Below are positions 27,386-38,728 of a stretch of 64,000 nucleotides of DNA, in pieces (position 1 is the first letter of the stretch; each line of letters opens with the position of its first letter). The notes beneath the pieces were generated by a model, which did not search any database, was not told where the DNA came from, and was given only the letters and a program-made list of their open reading frames with translations. The stretch comes from Chitinophagaceae bacterium (lineage in GTDB: Bacteria; Bacteroidota; Bacteroidia; Chitinophagales; Chitinophagaceae): assembly GCA_016721385.1 (NCBI GenBank), contig JADKIE010000011.1, positions 62,001 to 126,000 on the forward strand, given 5' to 3'. The position numbers and the translations under genes are program-made.

Positions 27386-30300
27386 TTAGGGGATAGGTAT
27401 GCTAACTAAAATTTTTGTGCCAAATTCGCTGGCATTCATAGTCATGTTTCCGCTAAGTGCATTTGCTCTTTCATGCATTGATTTTGTACCTGTGCCCGAA
27501 CTGTTGCCTTTCCATTTCCCATCATCCTCAATGGAAAGAGTAATTCTATTTTTACTATTGATAAACAAAATTTTGGCAGTAGTGGCATTAGAATGCTTAG
27601 CAATGTTATTAATAGCTTCCTTACAAATTAGTAAGATATTTTTTCTGTGTTGTATTGGTAGTGTTTTCTCAATAAGTCCATCATCCGCTTCAATACGAGT
27701 GGCAATATTTAAAGGCTCTAATGTTTGTGCAGCATATTCTCGTATTCGGGTTACTAAGTTTTCAATATTTTCATTATCCGGCCTTATGCTCCAAACAATA
27801 TCGCTCATGTTTTGTTGTATTGTTTTGCTTTGTGCAGATATTTGGTGCAACATTTCTTTTGCCTGTTGTGGTTGCTTATCCATAGCCTGCTGCGATACAT
27901 TGCTTAGTATATTAATGCTTGTGAGTGTGCTACCTATTTCGTCGTGTAAATCGGATGCTATTTTGTTGCGTAAGTTGTAACGGGCTTTTATGCGATTGAT
28001 ATGTTGTTGCTCTAACTTAAAAGCAATACCGGCTACCGCTAAAATAAAAAGTGCAATAAACCACCAGGTTTTGTAAAAGGGAGGACTTATGATTATAACT
28101 AAGTATAATGGTTTAGTGAGCCACTCTCCCTGACTGTTTGCTGCTTTTACCAATAATGTATAAGTGCCGGGTTTTAAATTTGTATATGAGGCAATATTGT
28201 TTTTTGAAATTGTCCAGTCTTTATCCAGTCCCTCAAGCATCCAACTATAAGTATTATCTGAGGAGTTGGAATAACTAAGCAAAGCAAATTCTACGCTTAT
28301 CATGTTTTCATCATACTTAAGTCGGATTACATCATTTGCAGAAATATCAATATTACCCTGCCTGTACGGTTTATTAAAAACAGAAAATTCGAAATCAGTA
28401 AATTGCTTTTGCCAAATGATAAAGTGCTTGCTTCGGTATTACAAACTCGTATAGCATTGTTTTGGCTTATGTATAAATTTCGGGTGTTGGATGAAAAGTA
28501 TAAAGGTGCGTCGTATGTATTTTCAATTCCTTGAGTAATATAATTAAAATTAACAAACAATTTTTTATCTGGCTTATAGCAGGAAATACCCAATGCCGTA
28601 CTACACCATATATTTCCATTATTGTCTTTTGTTAAATAATTAATATAATTAGAATTGATGCCTTGTTCTTTTGATAAGTACCTAATATTGGGCTTTGATG
28701 CTGTAGTTGGGAAAATGATAAGACCCAGTCCATAATTTGAAACGTAAACATTTCCAATATTGTCGCAAATTATATCTCTCAGGTCAACAGTGGCAAGTGC
28801 AGCTCTTTTATCATCCATTTCGTTATAAAAAATAGAAAGCTTTGCATTGATATCATCGTACTTTCCAACACAGGCTTTTCTATCTCGGGTATTATCGGCA
28901 GTAAACCAAAATGCGCCTTGCTGGTCCTCAGTTATAGATTCAATGCTGGATGAGAGATTTTTCAGTACAAGTTCATTGTTTATTGCTCCAACCGGCAATG
29001 CTTCTGTGGAGCCAGTAGCTATTTTAAACAACCCATCTAAGGTGCAAAGCCATAAGTTATGCTTACTATCTTCAAAAAAACTGTTATCCATTTTCTATTT
29101 TCGTAAAAATATTTTTTTTCTCCAATTATAATTTTGTCAGCATTTATATCATAGGCAATTAATCCATATTCATTGGTGCTTATGTAGAGTATGTTTTTGC
29201 TGTTTATAAAAATACCCAAAACACCGGTTGGAGGGTTGAAATATTTAGCAACCTTTTGCGGCAACGGTACAATTTTTGTTGCAAAATATTATACCTGTAT
29301 CCACCCTTGTAAGGTATATGAAACCAAAGCAATTCATCCTGCTTTGGTAAACTATTTTGTAGAGCCATTGTTGAAGCAGGAAACATCATCACTCCGTTAG
29401 ACACTGCACTCAAATCGAGGGTAGTAAAAAGTTGTTTATTAACATCATACTTATGAAGCCCAGTTTCGGAGCCTATCCACATAATATGGTTTTTATCAAA
29501 AAACAATCCAAACGAATTCCCTTTTATCTTATACTTATCATTATAAAAAGTAGAATTAAAAGAAGTAAACTGTTTGGTTTTAATGTTAAACTTTGTAAAC
29601 CCAAAGCCACTTGTAGATAACCAAAGTGTATTAGGTTGTTCCTTTATTTTAACAATATCCATTACTACGTTTTCCTCTTGCTCAGGGTTGCGGTAAAAAT
29701 ATTGGTTGGTTTCTTGAGTTACAGTATTAAATTCAATTAATCCGGTTTGCCAGGTACCTAGCCATAAAATTTTATCCTCATCTAAGTAACTGCACATTAT
29801 ATTGCCAACAGCTTTAGTGTAGCCGCCTTTTGTTATTTTAGCGGCTACTTTGTACCAAATTGCCTCGCCAGTTTGCACATTTAATTTACATACTTCATAT
29901 CTGCCGGATAGCCAAAGGTGGTGTGGCCCGTCAGGCATTACGGAATACAAATCTACATCGGCAAGTAATTTATCTTTTGAAATCACCGAAATACTTTGCA
30001 AATTAAATGAGCCACCTTTGCTAAAATACAGCCCTCTTCGGGTGGTAATCCACATAATATCGGTTGTGGTGTCATAATAAAAATTTGTGGGTAAAACAGG
30101 TTTTCTCTCATTGTTAGATCCTGTTAATTTTAAATGAAAAAATTGCTCGGTTTGTGGTTTAAATAGTTCAAGATTAGAGCCACTTTCTACCCATAGCCAT
30201 CCCCGTTTGTCAGTATCAATATCCTGACAATAATTATATATAAGCGAACTGGTATCATATGGATTACTTTGATAAAATTTAAACCGGTTGCCATCATACC

Positions 30301-30517
30301 TAACAAGGCCGTCATTGCTTGTAACCCACACCATACCATTGGGCGTTGTAGTAATATCCATTGCCTCTCTGGAGTTGAAGCCAGCCTCTAACCCATAATG
30401 TTCAAATACTATTTGATTATTATTTTGAGAATAACTTAATTGCATAGATAATACCAAAAGAGATAGTATTACATTTAATTTAAAAGTTACTATAAAAGGG
30501 GTTTTGCTTTGTTTCAT
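27386..30517 (-). CDS. Propeller sensor histidine kinase (frameshifted)
   Basis: Over 1,040 residues. Signal peptide; about 10 periplasmic propeller repeats (for example DITTTPNGMVWVTSNDGLVRY, VDNNGNIWCSTALGISCY-type); Y_Y_Y domain (YSWMLEGLDKDWTISKNNIA ... LKPGTYTLLVKAAN); one TM helix (WWFIALFILAVAGIAF); HisKA_3 dimerisation helix with ASDLHDEIGSTL (phospho-His) and HATPase_c (KEAINNIAKHSNA, SIEDDGKW). Indels near 29230, 29085 and 28340 split it into four pieces. Non-hybrid, so it should phosphorylate the adjacent LuxR-type regulator. Start 30517 preferred because the signal peptide begins there. Confidence 0.85.
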
Positions 30518-30689
30518 TTTTTTTCGCCCTAAGTTTACTAAAGCTGCCATCAAATTAATTGAAAAAAGTTAAATTAATGTATTTTACTAAAATTCTACCT
30601 ACAATCTGTGGCATGACTAAAAAAGGAAGTTACATTTTTTGACTTAATTATTTAACTTGAAAAATGTTTAATAAAAAATTATAATTCTA

Positions 30690-32186
30690 ATGTCATCAAA
30701 CCTTTATAATACTTACAAAACAACACTCCAAAAAATTGCTGATATAAAATATGCTACAGCCGTTTTACAATGGGATCAGGAAACCTATTTACCTCCCAAG
30801 GGTGCAGAAGCCAGAGGCCGGCAAATAGCAACACTTACTGAAATTGCACATGAGCAATTTACTGAAGAAGCATTCGGAAATTTATTGCAAGAACTTTTAA
30901 GCAAAGATAATTTGAGCGGAAAACAAAAAAGAAATGTTCAGCTTAGTTTAGAGGACTACACAAAAAGCAAAAAATTGCCCTCAGCATTTATAAGGCAAAT
31001 GAGTGAAGCTGTAAACAAAAGCTTTCATGCATGGATGGATGCAAGAAAACAAAATTCGTTTGCTGTTTTTCAACAACCACTAAATGATATTATTGAATTA
31101 AAAAGGCAGGAGGCCGATTTGTTGGGTTATCAGCATCACCCATACAACGCATTAATGAACGATTACGACAAAGGATTAACGGTTGCAATTACCGATAAAA
31201 TTTTTAACGATTTAAAACCGCAATTAATTCATCTTTTAAATAGAATAAAAGTAAAACCTCAGGTTGGTAATAGTTTTTTACACCAACATTTTAACAAAAA
31301 TGAGCAATGGAAATTTGGCTTAGAAATATTAGATGCCATACATTTTGATAAACAAGCAGGGCGGCAAGATATTAGTGAGCATCCTTTTACAATTAATTTT
31401 TGCAGTAGTGATGTAAGGGTTACAACACGAATTGATGAAAACGATTTTGGAAATATGACATGGAGTTGCCTGCACGAGGGTGGACATGCACTTTACGAAC
31501 AAGGCTTGTCCGAAAGTGAATACGGGCTTCCGCTTGGTGAATATTGCAGCCTTAGTATACACGAAAGCCAAAGCAGGCTTTGGGAAAACAATGTAGGCAG
31601 GGGTAAAGCTTTTTGGCAACACCATTATAAACTTGCACAACAAACATTTGGCAAGCAATTTGCAGCTATTAGTGCAGATGATTTTTATAGAGCAATAAAT
31701 AAAGTTGAGCCATCGTTCATACGTACAGAGGCAGATGAACTTACGTATCATTTGCATGTAATGATTAGATATGAGATAGAAAAAATGCTTATTGAAGGAA
31801 GTATATCAACAAAAGATATACCTGCCTATTGGAATGAGCATTACGAAAAATACATGGGTATAAAAGTTCCAGATGATAAAAATGGTTGTTTGCAAGATGT
31901 GCATTGGAGCCATGGCAGTTTTGGATATTTTGCAACCTATAGCTTAGGTAGTTTGTATGCGGCGCAATTATATGCAGCTATTTTAAAAGAAAACGTGTCT
32001 GTAGAAACAGAAATAGGAGAAGGAAATGTTCAAACGGTATTAAATTGGCTACGGAAAAATATACATGCATATGGAAGATATTTTACATCCGAAGAGTTAT
32101 GTAAACAAGCAACCGGCGAAACATTAAACAGCAACTATTTTACTAAATATGCAAATGACAAATATGGTAAAATATATAACTTATAA
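30690..32186 (+). CDS. M32-family carboxypeptidase (Taq/Pfu type)
   Basis: 498-residue zinc metallocarboxypeptidase removing C-terminal residues from peptides in the cytoplasm. Family hallmarks: VLQWDQETYLPPKGAEARG at the N-terminus, DVRVTTRIDENDF, the zinc-binding HEGGH in SCLHEGGHALYEQ, ESQSRLWEN, and VEPSFIRTEADELTYHLHVM. No signal peptide. Stands alone on the plus strand, divergent from the sensor kinase. Confidence 0.95.
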   Translation: MSSNLYNTYKTTLQKIADIKYATAVLQWDQETYLPPKGAEARGRQIATLTEIAHEQFTEEAFGNLLQELLSKDNLSGKQKRNVQLSLEDYTKSKKLPSAFIRQMSEAVNKSFHAWMDARKQNSFAVFQQPLNDIIELKRQEADLLGYQHHPYNALMNDYDKGLTVAITDKIFNDLKPQLIHLLNRIKVKPQVGNSFLHQHFNKNEQWKFGLEILDAIHFDKQAGRQDISEHPFTINFCSSDVRVTTRIDENDFGNMTWSCLHEGGHALYEQGLSESEYGLPLGEYCSLSIHESQSRLWENNVGRGKAFWQHHYKLAQQTFGKQFAAISADDFYRAINKVEPSFIRTEADELTYHLHVMIRYEIEKMLIEGSISTKDIPAYWNEHYEKYMGIKVPDDKNGCLQDVHWSHGSFGYFATYSLGSLYAAQLYAAILKENVSVETEIGEGNVQTVLNWLRKNIHAYGRYFTSEELCKQATGETLNSNYFTKYANDKYGKIYNL

Positions 32187-32191
32187 TAATA

Positions 32192-32640
32192 ATGAAAGAC
32201 AATCGGCTTTTTACAGATTACGATTTCCTATTGCTTTAATAGTATCTATTGTATTATTGATTTTTAGTTGCAAAAAAGAATCTACTACTAACAATCAAGC
32301 TTTTTTTGAAGCTAACGTAGTTAATCAAAATTTAACTATTCATATGGCAGAAGATAACGGCACAGATGTTACAAATCAATTTAGTAGCTACACTTTTAAA
32401 TTTACTAAAACAACTGCCAATAGCGGAACACTAACAGCCACAAATACTTTATTAAATTTTAACGGCACATGGAGTGTAAGTACCGATTTTTATAATTTAA
32501 CAATATCTCTGCCATCTCCCCCAATAGAATTTTCTTTTTTAAATCGAGTGTGGAAATTTACTCAATCTTCTATACCTATCATGGAACTGTCATCTTCTGC
32601 AAGTGGCGATAATAAACCGCTACATTTTCAAAAGCAATAA
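32192..32640 (+). CDS. Lipoprotein, lipocalin-like (frameshifted 5' end)
   Basis: About 149 residues. The likely start is ATG 32192 (MKDNRLF), 6 bp after the carboxypeptidase stop; one more T in the T-run at 32208-32212 joins it to YRLRFPIALIVSIVLLIFSC, a lipoprotein signal with lipidated Cys, then KKESTTNN linker. The rest is predicted beta-rich (FKFTKTTANSGTLTATNT, FNGTWSVSTDFYNLTISL), as in small lipocalin-like lipoproteins. Function unknown. Confidence 0.6.
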
Positions 32641-32644
32641 TAAA

Positions 32645-32902
32645 TTACCCTTTTAATTGCTGCACCAAAGTAATGTAATTATTCATGGCATCTTCTTTGC
32701 TTGTTCCTTTTAACTCGTTCCATGCATTGTATTTTGCTTTACCTACAAAATCAAACATATTGGTTGGTTCATCAATATTAATATCGCCGTCTGTGGCTTG
32801 TTTGTATAGCGAATAAAGCTTTAACAATGTTTCGTTATCGGGCTTTTGGCTTAATGTTTTGCTTTGGGCAACTGCTGCTTCAAATTGTTGTTGTAATTCC
32901 AT
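32645..32902 (-). CDS. Acyl-CoA-binding protein
   Basis: 85 residues, MELQQQFEAAVAQSKTL, with the ACBP signature LLKLYSLYKQATDGDIN ... KAKYNAWNELKGTSKEDA and YITLVQQL. A four-helix bundle that binds long-chain acyl-CoA esters in the cytosol. Start at 32902 chosen because it matches the family's length. It begins 4 bp after the stop of the VPS10/BNR gene. Confidence 0.92.
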   Translation of the reverse strand: MELQQQFEAAVAQSKTLSQKPDNETLLKLYSLYKQATDGDINIDEPTNMFDFVGKAKYNAWNELKGTSKEDAMNNYITLVQQLKG

Positions 32903-32906
32903 TTTG

Positions 32907-35514
32907 TTATTTTGTTTTTGTAAAAGTAGTATATGCTTTTTGCACTTCATCTAATTTGGTTACATAAGCACTTCGGCCATGTGTGCCAATAATAATTTCG
33001 TTATCTCGTTGTTGTATGGCAATATCATGTACCGGAACTCTTGGTAAATTTTTCCCCATCATGGTCATAAATGTTTTGCCCATATCAAAACTTACATACA
33101 TCCCGTTATCGCTGCCAACATAAATTATATTTTCGTTTTTAGGATCTTCCTTTACAACATTTAAAGGCTCCGCAGGCAAATCTGCACCAAGCTGTTGCCA
33201 GGTTATTCCAAAATTTTCACTTACAAAAAGGTAAGCAGCAAAGTTATCATTTCTATATCCGTTTAAAGTTGCATAAACCCTGCCTTCTTTATACTGCGAT
33301 GGCATTACACGGCTTACATACAAACCTAATGGAATATTTTTGGGTAAGGTAGAATTGATGTTTGACCAAGTGTATCCTCCATCTTTTGTTACATGCATAT
33401 TACCATCATCGCTGCCAACATAAACTAAACCAAATTTTAGCGGCGACTCTACAATTGTTGTTAAAGTGCCAAACGGAATTTTACCCTCTTTTTTGCCATT
33501 GGTTAAATCGCCGCTTAAGGCTTCCATTTTTTCGCCTTTGTTTAAACTGCGATGAAATTTATTGCTGCCATAATACAATACATCTTGTGCATGCTTGCTT
33601 AACCATATGGGTGTTTGCCAATTGTATCGCAATTTTAGCTGGCCTAAATCATGCATGGGATGTATGCTAAAACTTCTGCCGCCATCCATGTTTCGGCGAT
33701 TATAATAACCAAATTGAAAACCGCTGTACACAGTTTTATTATCTCTGGTATCTACCTGTACCTGCATTCCATCGCCGCCTCCAATGCTCTTCCAATTATA
33801 TGCATCGGGGCCATCTTCTTTTTCCTCATCTTCTTCAAACTCCACATTAAGTTTACTATTGCCAAACCATGTGCCGTTATCTTGCAAACCACCATAAACG
33901 TTATACGGTTTTGCATCGTCGGTAGTAATATTATAAAATTGACCAACAGCGTTATTAATTACTTTAAACCAATGCTTGCCATAATCGTACGTAATATTGC
34001 ATCCTCCATCATGTCCTGCAATCCAATGGCCATCTCGGTTTGGGTTTATCCAGCAGGCATGCCAATCGGGGTGTGTGTTCGATTTGTCTTTTATAATAAA
34101 TGATTTACCGCCATTATCGCTATACAAACAATTAAAACCAAGTATCACCACTTTGTTTTCGTCTTGGGCAGATACACTTAGTTTGCCAAAATAATATCCG
34201 TAAGTATTGTACGTTTTAATTTCTTTGGCATTTGCTTTTTTCCATGTTGTGCCTGCATCATCACTTCTGTATAATTCGCAACCAATTATACCTGCATTTT
34301 GAAAACCATCATCGGCTACCAACCAATCGTACACAGCAGTTGGTTTTACTTTATCTGTAGCAATTAATTCTTTTACAGAAGCAGATCTATATTTTGTATC
34401 AAAACCATTTTTAATTAAAAAACTATCTAATTTTTATTGTTAAGTAATGCAAAATTTTCTTTGGTAATATTTTTAAAATCATCTAATTGATATTTGGTAG
34501 TATCTGTTTTCTTTTTTGCCGTATCGGGTTTTAAATTATTGTTATCTACTACAGCATATACAATGTTTGGTTTTTTGGGAAATACGGCTACACCTATTCT
34601 GCCAATTTTGTCGCCAGTTGCAAAGCCGGTTCCTGCAAGGGTTACAGGCTTCCATGTTTCGCCTCCATTGTTGCTTTTGTATAAGGCAGATGTTTTTCCG
34701 CTTTCTTTCCAATCCCATGCCCGGCGCTCTCTGTACCACATAGCAGCATATATTTCGTTTGGGTTAATTGGATTGATATCCATTTCTACAGCGCCGGTAT
34801 TTTCATCAACAAATAAACTTTGTTTCCAGGTTTTACCACCATCGGTTGTTTTGTAAACACCTCTTTCTTTATTGGGCGAATATAAATGTCCCAATGCTGC
34901 AACCCAGGCAATATTGCTGTTGGTAGGATGCAAAATTATTTTTCCAATATGATGGCTTTCGGGCAAGCCAAGGTATTGCCAGGTTTTACCATTGTCAATA
35001 CTTTTGTAAACACCCATACCGCTGTACGAAGAACGGCTGCTGTTTACTTCGCCGGTACCAACACAAATTGCTTTTGTGTTCCAATCTACCGCAATATCGC
35101 CAATGCTAAAGGCATCTTCATTATCAAAAATGGGTGTAAGGCTTTGGCCGTTGGTGTTAGTATAAAATAAACCACCACTGGCATAAGCTATATAAAATTC
35201 TGTTGGGTCGGTGGGGTTGGCTTCTACATCTACCACACGGCCATTCATTTGTGTGGGGCCTATGTTAGTATAAGTAATATTTTTTAGTAAAGATTTTCTT
35301 CAAGGGCCTTTCGCTTTTGTAAGCCAGCCAACCTTTCTGCGGCAGAAGTTGGCTTAATTTGTGCATACAAAATATTAACATTTATAAAAACAAGTAAAAA
35401 TGTAATTTTGATAGTGCTTTTGTGGAGAGCTTGCTTTAGTTGCTGAATAGAAAACGTGGTGTACAAGTGAGTGACACAACAAAAGATGAATAGCGTTAAT
35501 AATGCTGGTAACAT
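32907..35514 (-). CDS. Exported VPS10/BNR-repeat beta-propeller protein (frameshifted)
   Basis: Up to about 869 residues built of BNR/sortilin-like blades with Asp-box motifs (SIDNGKTWQYLGL, TTDGGKTWKQSLF, SNNGGETWKPVTL, TKDGGYTWSNINS, SENFGITWQQLGA). Such proteins are common in Bacteroidota, often annotated as glycosyl hydrolase or sortilin; catalysis is not shown. A hydrophobic signal (ITFLLVFINVNILYA) precedes QIKPTSAAERLAGLQKRKAL. Indels near 35284 and 34430 split it. The ATG at 35514 is only 18 bp from a divergent gene and crosses a repeated 18-mer, so the true start is probably further in. Confidence 0.75.
35460..35477 (-). repeat. 18-bp repeat, copy 1
   Basis: The core GTGTCACTCACTTGTACA (minus strand here) recurs exactly at 59514-59531 on the plus strand. 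Here it sits in the 5' part of the VPS10/BNR reading frame, probably its untranslated leader. Confidence 0.6.
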
Positions 35515-35532
35515 AAAAATTATATTTAAGAT

Positions 35533-36213
35533 ATGCAGAATTTAAAAGTACATAAACTGTTGCTTACATCCATAACTATGTTGTTGTTTTTGATGAATGG
35601 ATTTGCACAAACCTTTAAGTTGGCTGAAAATGGCGATACTTTAAATTATACCGATGCCAAAAAATTAAAGCAAGGTAAATGGGTAATACGTGTAGAGCCT
35701 TTACGGGGCAACGAAGGTTACGAAGAAGAAGGTGTTTTTAAAAATGATAAGAAAGAAGGCGTGTGGCGTATGTATAGTTTAAATGGCGATATTATTGGTG
35801 TAGAAAATTATAAGCTTGGTGGTAAAGAGGGCTTGCAACAATATTATACCTATTTAGGCGATTTGGTTAAGGAAGAGAATTGGAAAGCTTATAACCCTGA
35901 TGCACCTTACGATACAATACCTGTTTATGGTAGCGGTAATAACGAAATTATTGATTTTAAAATTGTAAAGGCTGTACCTTATAGTGTAAAACATGGAGAA
36001 TGGCGTTGGTATGAGCCGGGTAGTGGCCGTTTAGTAAAATCAGAAAAGTACGATAGGGGGCTTTTAGAAAAAGATAAAAATGAAGTGGTAGCTAAACCCG
36101 TTGCAGCAACTGAAAAGAAAAAGGAAATACCTAAAACGGCCGAAATGGTTGAATGGGAAAAGAAAAATAAAGGCAAGAAAAAAGTGCTTAGAGATGGCAG
36201 AACCGGTATGTAA
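35533..36213 (+). CDS. Exported MORN-like (YwqK-type) repeat protein
   Basis: 226 residues: signal peptide (LLLTSITMLLFLMNGFAQ), then MORN-like repeats with G-x-W patterns (QGKWVIRVEPL, KEGVWRMYSLNGDIIGVENY, KHGEWRWYEPGSGRLVKSEKY) and a Lys-rich tail. These repeats occur in proteins annotated as YwqK-family; exported versions in Bacteroidota have no proven function. Confidence 0.65.
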   Translation: MQNLKVHKLLLTSITMLLFLMNGFAQTFKLAENGDTLNYTDAKKLKQGKWVIRVEPLRGNEGYEEEGVFKNDKKEGVWRMYSLNGDIIGVENYKLGGKEGLQQYYTYLGDLVKEENWKAYNPDAPYDTIPVYGSGNNEIIDFKIVKAVPYSVKHGEWRWYEPGSGRLVKSEKYDRGLLEKDKNEVVAKPVAATEKKKEIPKTAEMVEWEKKNKGKKKVLRDGRTGM

Positions 36214-36253
36214 GCATTTGCCTGAGGTTTAATCAACCAATAATGAAATAAAA

Positions 36254-36279
36254 AAGAATTCGCCGTAAGGCGAATTCTT
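36254..36279 (-). terminator. Terminator between convergent genes
   Basis: Stem aagaattcgcc/ggcgaattctt with loop gtaa; on the minus strand it is followed by a T-run. Confidence 0.85.
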
Positions 36280-36301
36280 GCATAAAAATATTTCGGATAA
36301 A

Positions 36302-36519
36302 TTAATATTCGTCTTCGTTAAAGAAAAATCTTCCTGACTTGGGTAATCGGGCCAAATATCTTGGCCTTCATAAATTTCTCCTTCATCTTCCAACTCCTGT
36401 AAATTTTCTACAACTTCAATGGGTGCACCACTGCGTATAGAATAATCAATCAATTCATCTTTAGTTGCAGGCCATGGAGCATCTTCAAGATGAGATGCAA
36501 GTTCAAGTGTCCAAAACAT
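36302..36519 (-). CDS. DUF2795-type small protein (frameshifted 3' end)
   Basis: About 73 residues starting MFWTLELASHLEDAPWPATK with ELIDYSIRSGAPIEVVENLQ and acidic DEGEIYEGQDIWPDYPS, strongly conserved in Bacteroidota and of unknown role. One T missing in the run at 36321-36327 hides the usual ending EDFFFNEDEY and TAA at 36302-36304; uncorrected, the frame runs through the terminator. Confidence 0.75.
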
Positions 36520-36703
36520 ATCTTTTCTCCTTTTATTTTAAATTTTAACCGGGAAAATTACTCCCTAATTTTCCGCAAATGTATAAGTTCTGTGGAAATA
36601 ACCAAAAGTGTTTTATTAACGTTCCTTTTTATATGTTAGTTGTTTAAACTTAGTTAAAAGTTGCATTGGCGCTTTTTACGCTATAAATGGTTATTTTTAA
36701 CCC

Positions 36704-37357
36704 ATGTTATCTGCAAAAAATATACATAAAAAATATAATCAATTAGAGGTTTTAAAAGGGGTAGATATAGCTATAAAGCAAGGCGAAATTGTTTGTATTG
36801 TAGGCTCGTCAGGCGCTGGCAAAAGCACATTGTTACACATTTTGGGCACTTTGGATGTGGCGGATAAAGGCGAAATTGAGTTGAATAATGAGCGGCTAAA
36901 TGCTTTATCTGGTAATAAATTAGCAGCGTTTAGAAATAAAAATATCGGGTTTATTTTTCAGTTCCATCATTTATTGCCTGAGTTTACGGCTTTGGAGAAT
37001 GTTTGTATTCCGGGCTGGGTTGCCGGCAGAAAAAAAGATGAGGTAGAAGCCAAAGCGCTTGAATTACTTAGTTTGTTAGGCCTTAGCAACAGAATAGATA
37101 ATAAGCCCAATCAATTAAGTGGTGGAGAGCAGCAACGGGTTGCTGTGGCCAGAGCGTTAATAAATAATCCGTTAATTGTAATGGCCGATGAGCCCACCGG
37201 AAATTTGGACAGCGCCAATGCAAAAGAATTACATCAATTATTTATTGAATTGCGTAACAAATTTAAACAGGCATTTTTAATAGTAACTCACAACGAAGAA
37301 TTAGCAAAAATGAGCGACAGGATTGTGCATATGAAAGATGGAAAAATAGTAAGCTAA
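36704..37357 (+). CDS. lolD: LolD-like ABC transporter ATP-binding protein
   Basis: 217 residues: Walker A GSSGAGKST, Q-loop FQFHHLLPEFTALENV, signature LSGGEQQRVAVARAL, Walker [16 protein letters not shown] and H-loop THNE. The 'FQFHHLLPEFTALENV' segment is typical of LolD, the ATPase of the lipoprotein release complex. No permease (LolC/E) is adjacent. Its TAA overlaps the TAG of the convergent pduO-type gene. Confidence 0.85.
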   Translation: MLSAKNIHKKYNQLEVLKGVDIAIKQGEIVCIVGSSGAGKSTLLHILGTLDVADKGEIELNNERLNALSGNKLAAFRNKNIGFIFQFHHLLPEFTALENVCIPGWVAGRKKDEVEAKALELLSLLGLSNRIDNKPNQLSGGEQQRVAVARALINNPLIVMADEPTGNLDSANAKELHQLFIELRNKFKQAFLIVTHNEELAKMSDRIVHMKDGKIVS

Positions 37358-37915
37358 TTAACTCTTGGCTGCCACTTTACTTCCTCTACTTTTAACAAAT
37401 GGCCAATGTACCGTGCCAATACAAAAAGATAGTCGCTAAGGCGGTTAAGGTATTTAATTACAGGCATCTACAAATAGCTCATGCTCTTGCATATTTACAC
37501 ACAGGCGTTCGGCACGGCGGCAAACACACCTGCATACATGTGTATGGCTTACAGCAACATGGCCGCCGGGTAAAATAAAATATTTCATTGGCTCCAGCAC
37601 ATCATTCATTTTATCTATTTCATGCTCTAAAAATTCAACATCCGTTTCTTTTAAATCGGGTATTTTCATTTTAGGCTCTTTTTCGGGGTCGCAAGCTAAT
37701 GATGAGCCTATTGTAAACAATCTATCCTGAATTTCTTTAAGCGTAGCTTTGCTATTCGTATCTGTACAATAATCGCTAACCAAGCCAATGTAACTGTTTA
37801 ATTCATCTACAGTGCCATAGGTTTCAATACGTAAATTAGCTTTGCTTACTTTGGTGCCGCCAATTAAACTGGTTTTGCCAAGATCGCCGGTTTTGGTATA
37901 TATTTTTAAGGACAT
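37354..37915 (-). CDS. ATP:cob(I)alamin adenosyltransferase, PduO type (frameshifted)
   Basis: About 187 residues. N-terminal IYTKTGDLGKTSLIGGTKV and DELNSYIGLV, FTIGSSLACDP, FILPGGHVAVSHTHVCRCV and RRAERL are PduO-family marks; it makes adenosylcobalamin. The frame breaks near 37463 after ELFVDA; the corrected tail VIKYLNRLSDYLFVLARYIG is the conserved PduO C-terminus and ends with TAG at 37354-37356, interlocked with the lolD stop. Confidence 0.9.
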
Positions 37916-37942
37916 TTTTTATTTTTTTGAAATAAGTTGGCA

Positions 37943-38659
37943 TTAAACTAAAGCGGCTGTAATAGTTGTTATGCTTTCATTTAGCTTATCCGTTTCTACC
38001 AAACCATCTTTTAAACGAATAATGCGGTGAGCAAATTTGCTAATATCATCTTCATGTGTTACCAATACTACTGTATTTCCTTCGGAGTGTATTTTACCCA
38101 GCATTTCCATTATTTCGTGGCTGGTTACCGAGTCTAAATTACCCGTAGGCTCATCTGCTAAAATTATGGATGGATTGTTTATTAAAGCCCGGGCAATAGC
38201 TACACGTTGGCATTGGCCGCCGCTTAATTCGTTGGGTTTATGGTGCCCACGGTCATCTAATTTTACTTTAGCTAAAACAGCTTTTGCTCTTTCTGTTCTT
38301 TCCTTTTTACTTATGCCACTATACACTAAAGGCAATGCAACATTTTCTTCGGCAGTTAATCTGGGCAATAAATTAAATTGCTGAAAAACAAACCCAATTT
38401 CTTTATTGCGTACCTCAGCCAAATCGTTGTCATGCACACGGCTTACATCTTTTCCATTTAACACATACTTACCCGATGTGGCAGTATCTAAGCATCCTAA
38501 AATATTCATTAAAGTGCTTTTACCACTGCCGCTTGGTCCCATTAATGCTACATACTCATTTTTATAAATATCCAAACTAATACCTTTAAGTACTTCCAAT
38601 GGTTCTTTACCCAAGTAATAACTTTTTCTTATATCTTCTAAATGAATTATAGATTGCAT
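37943..38659 (-). CDS. MacB/LolD-type ABC transporter ATP-binding protein
   Basis: 238 residues: [20 protein letters not shown], Walker [11 protein letters not shown]-loop [16 protein letters not shown], Walker [17 protein letters not shown]-loop THED. The signature reads [15 protein letters not shown], with Cys where the family nearly always has Gln. This ATPase group powers permeases of the FtsX fold; none is adjacent. Confidence 0.88.
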   Translation of the reverse strand: MQSIIHLEDIRKSYYLGKEPLEVLKGISLDIYKNEYVALMGPSGSGKSTLMNILGCLDTATSGKYVLNGKDVSRVHDNDLAEVRNKEIGFVFQQFNLLPRLTAEENVALPLVYSGISKKERTERAKAVLAKVKLDDRGHHKPNELSGGQCQRVAIARALINNPSIILADEPTGNLDSVTSHEIMEMLGKIHSEGNTVVLVTHEDDISKFAHRIIRLKDGLVETDKLNESITTITAALV

Positions 38660-38728
38660 AATCTGTTAGTTGTATTTCTATTGGTCAGGAGGTTATATGT
38701 TTAGGTTTTTAGTCAATTATAATTATAT

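Noticed and set aside
35533..36213. Toxin-antitoxin locus based on the YwqK-like label
   Set aside because: The protein is exported, has MORN-like repeats and no toxin-like partner next to it.
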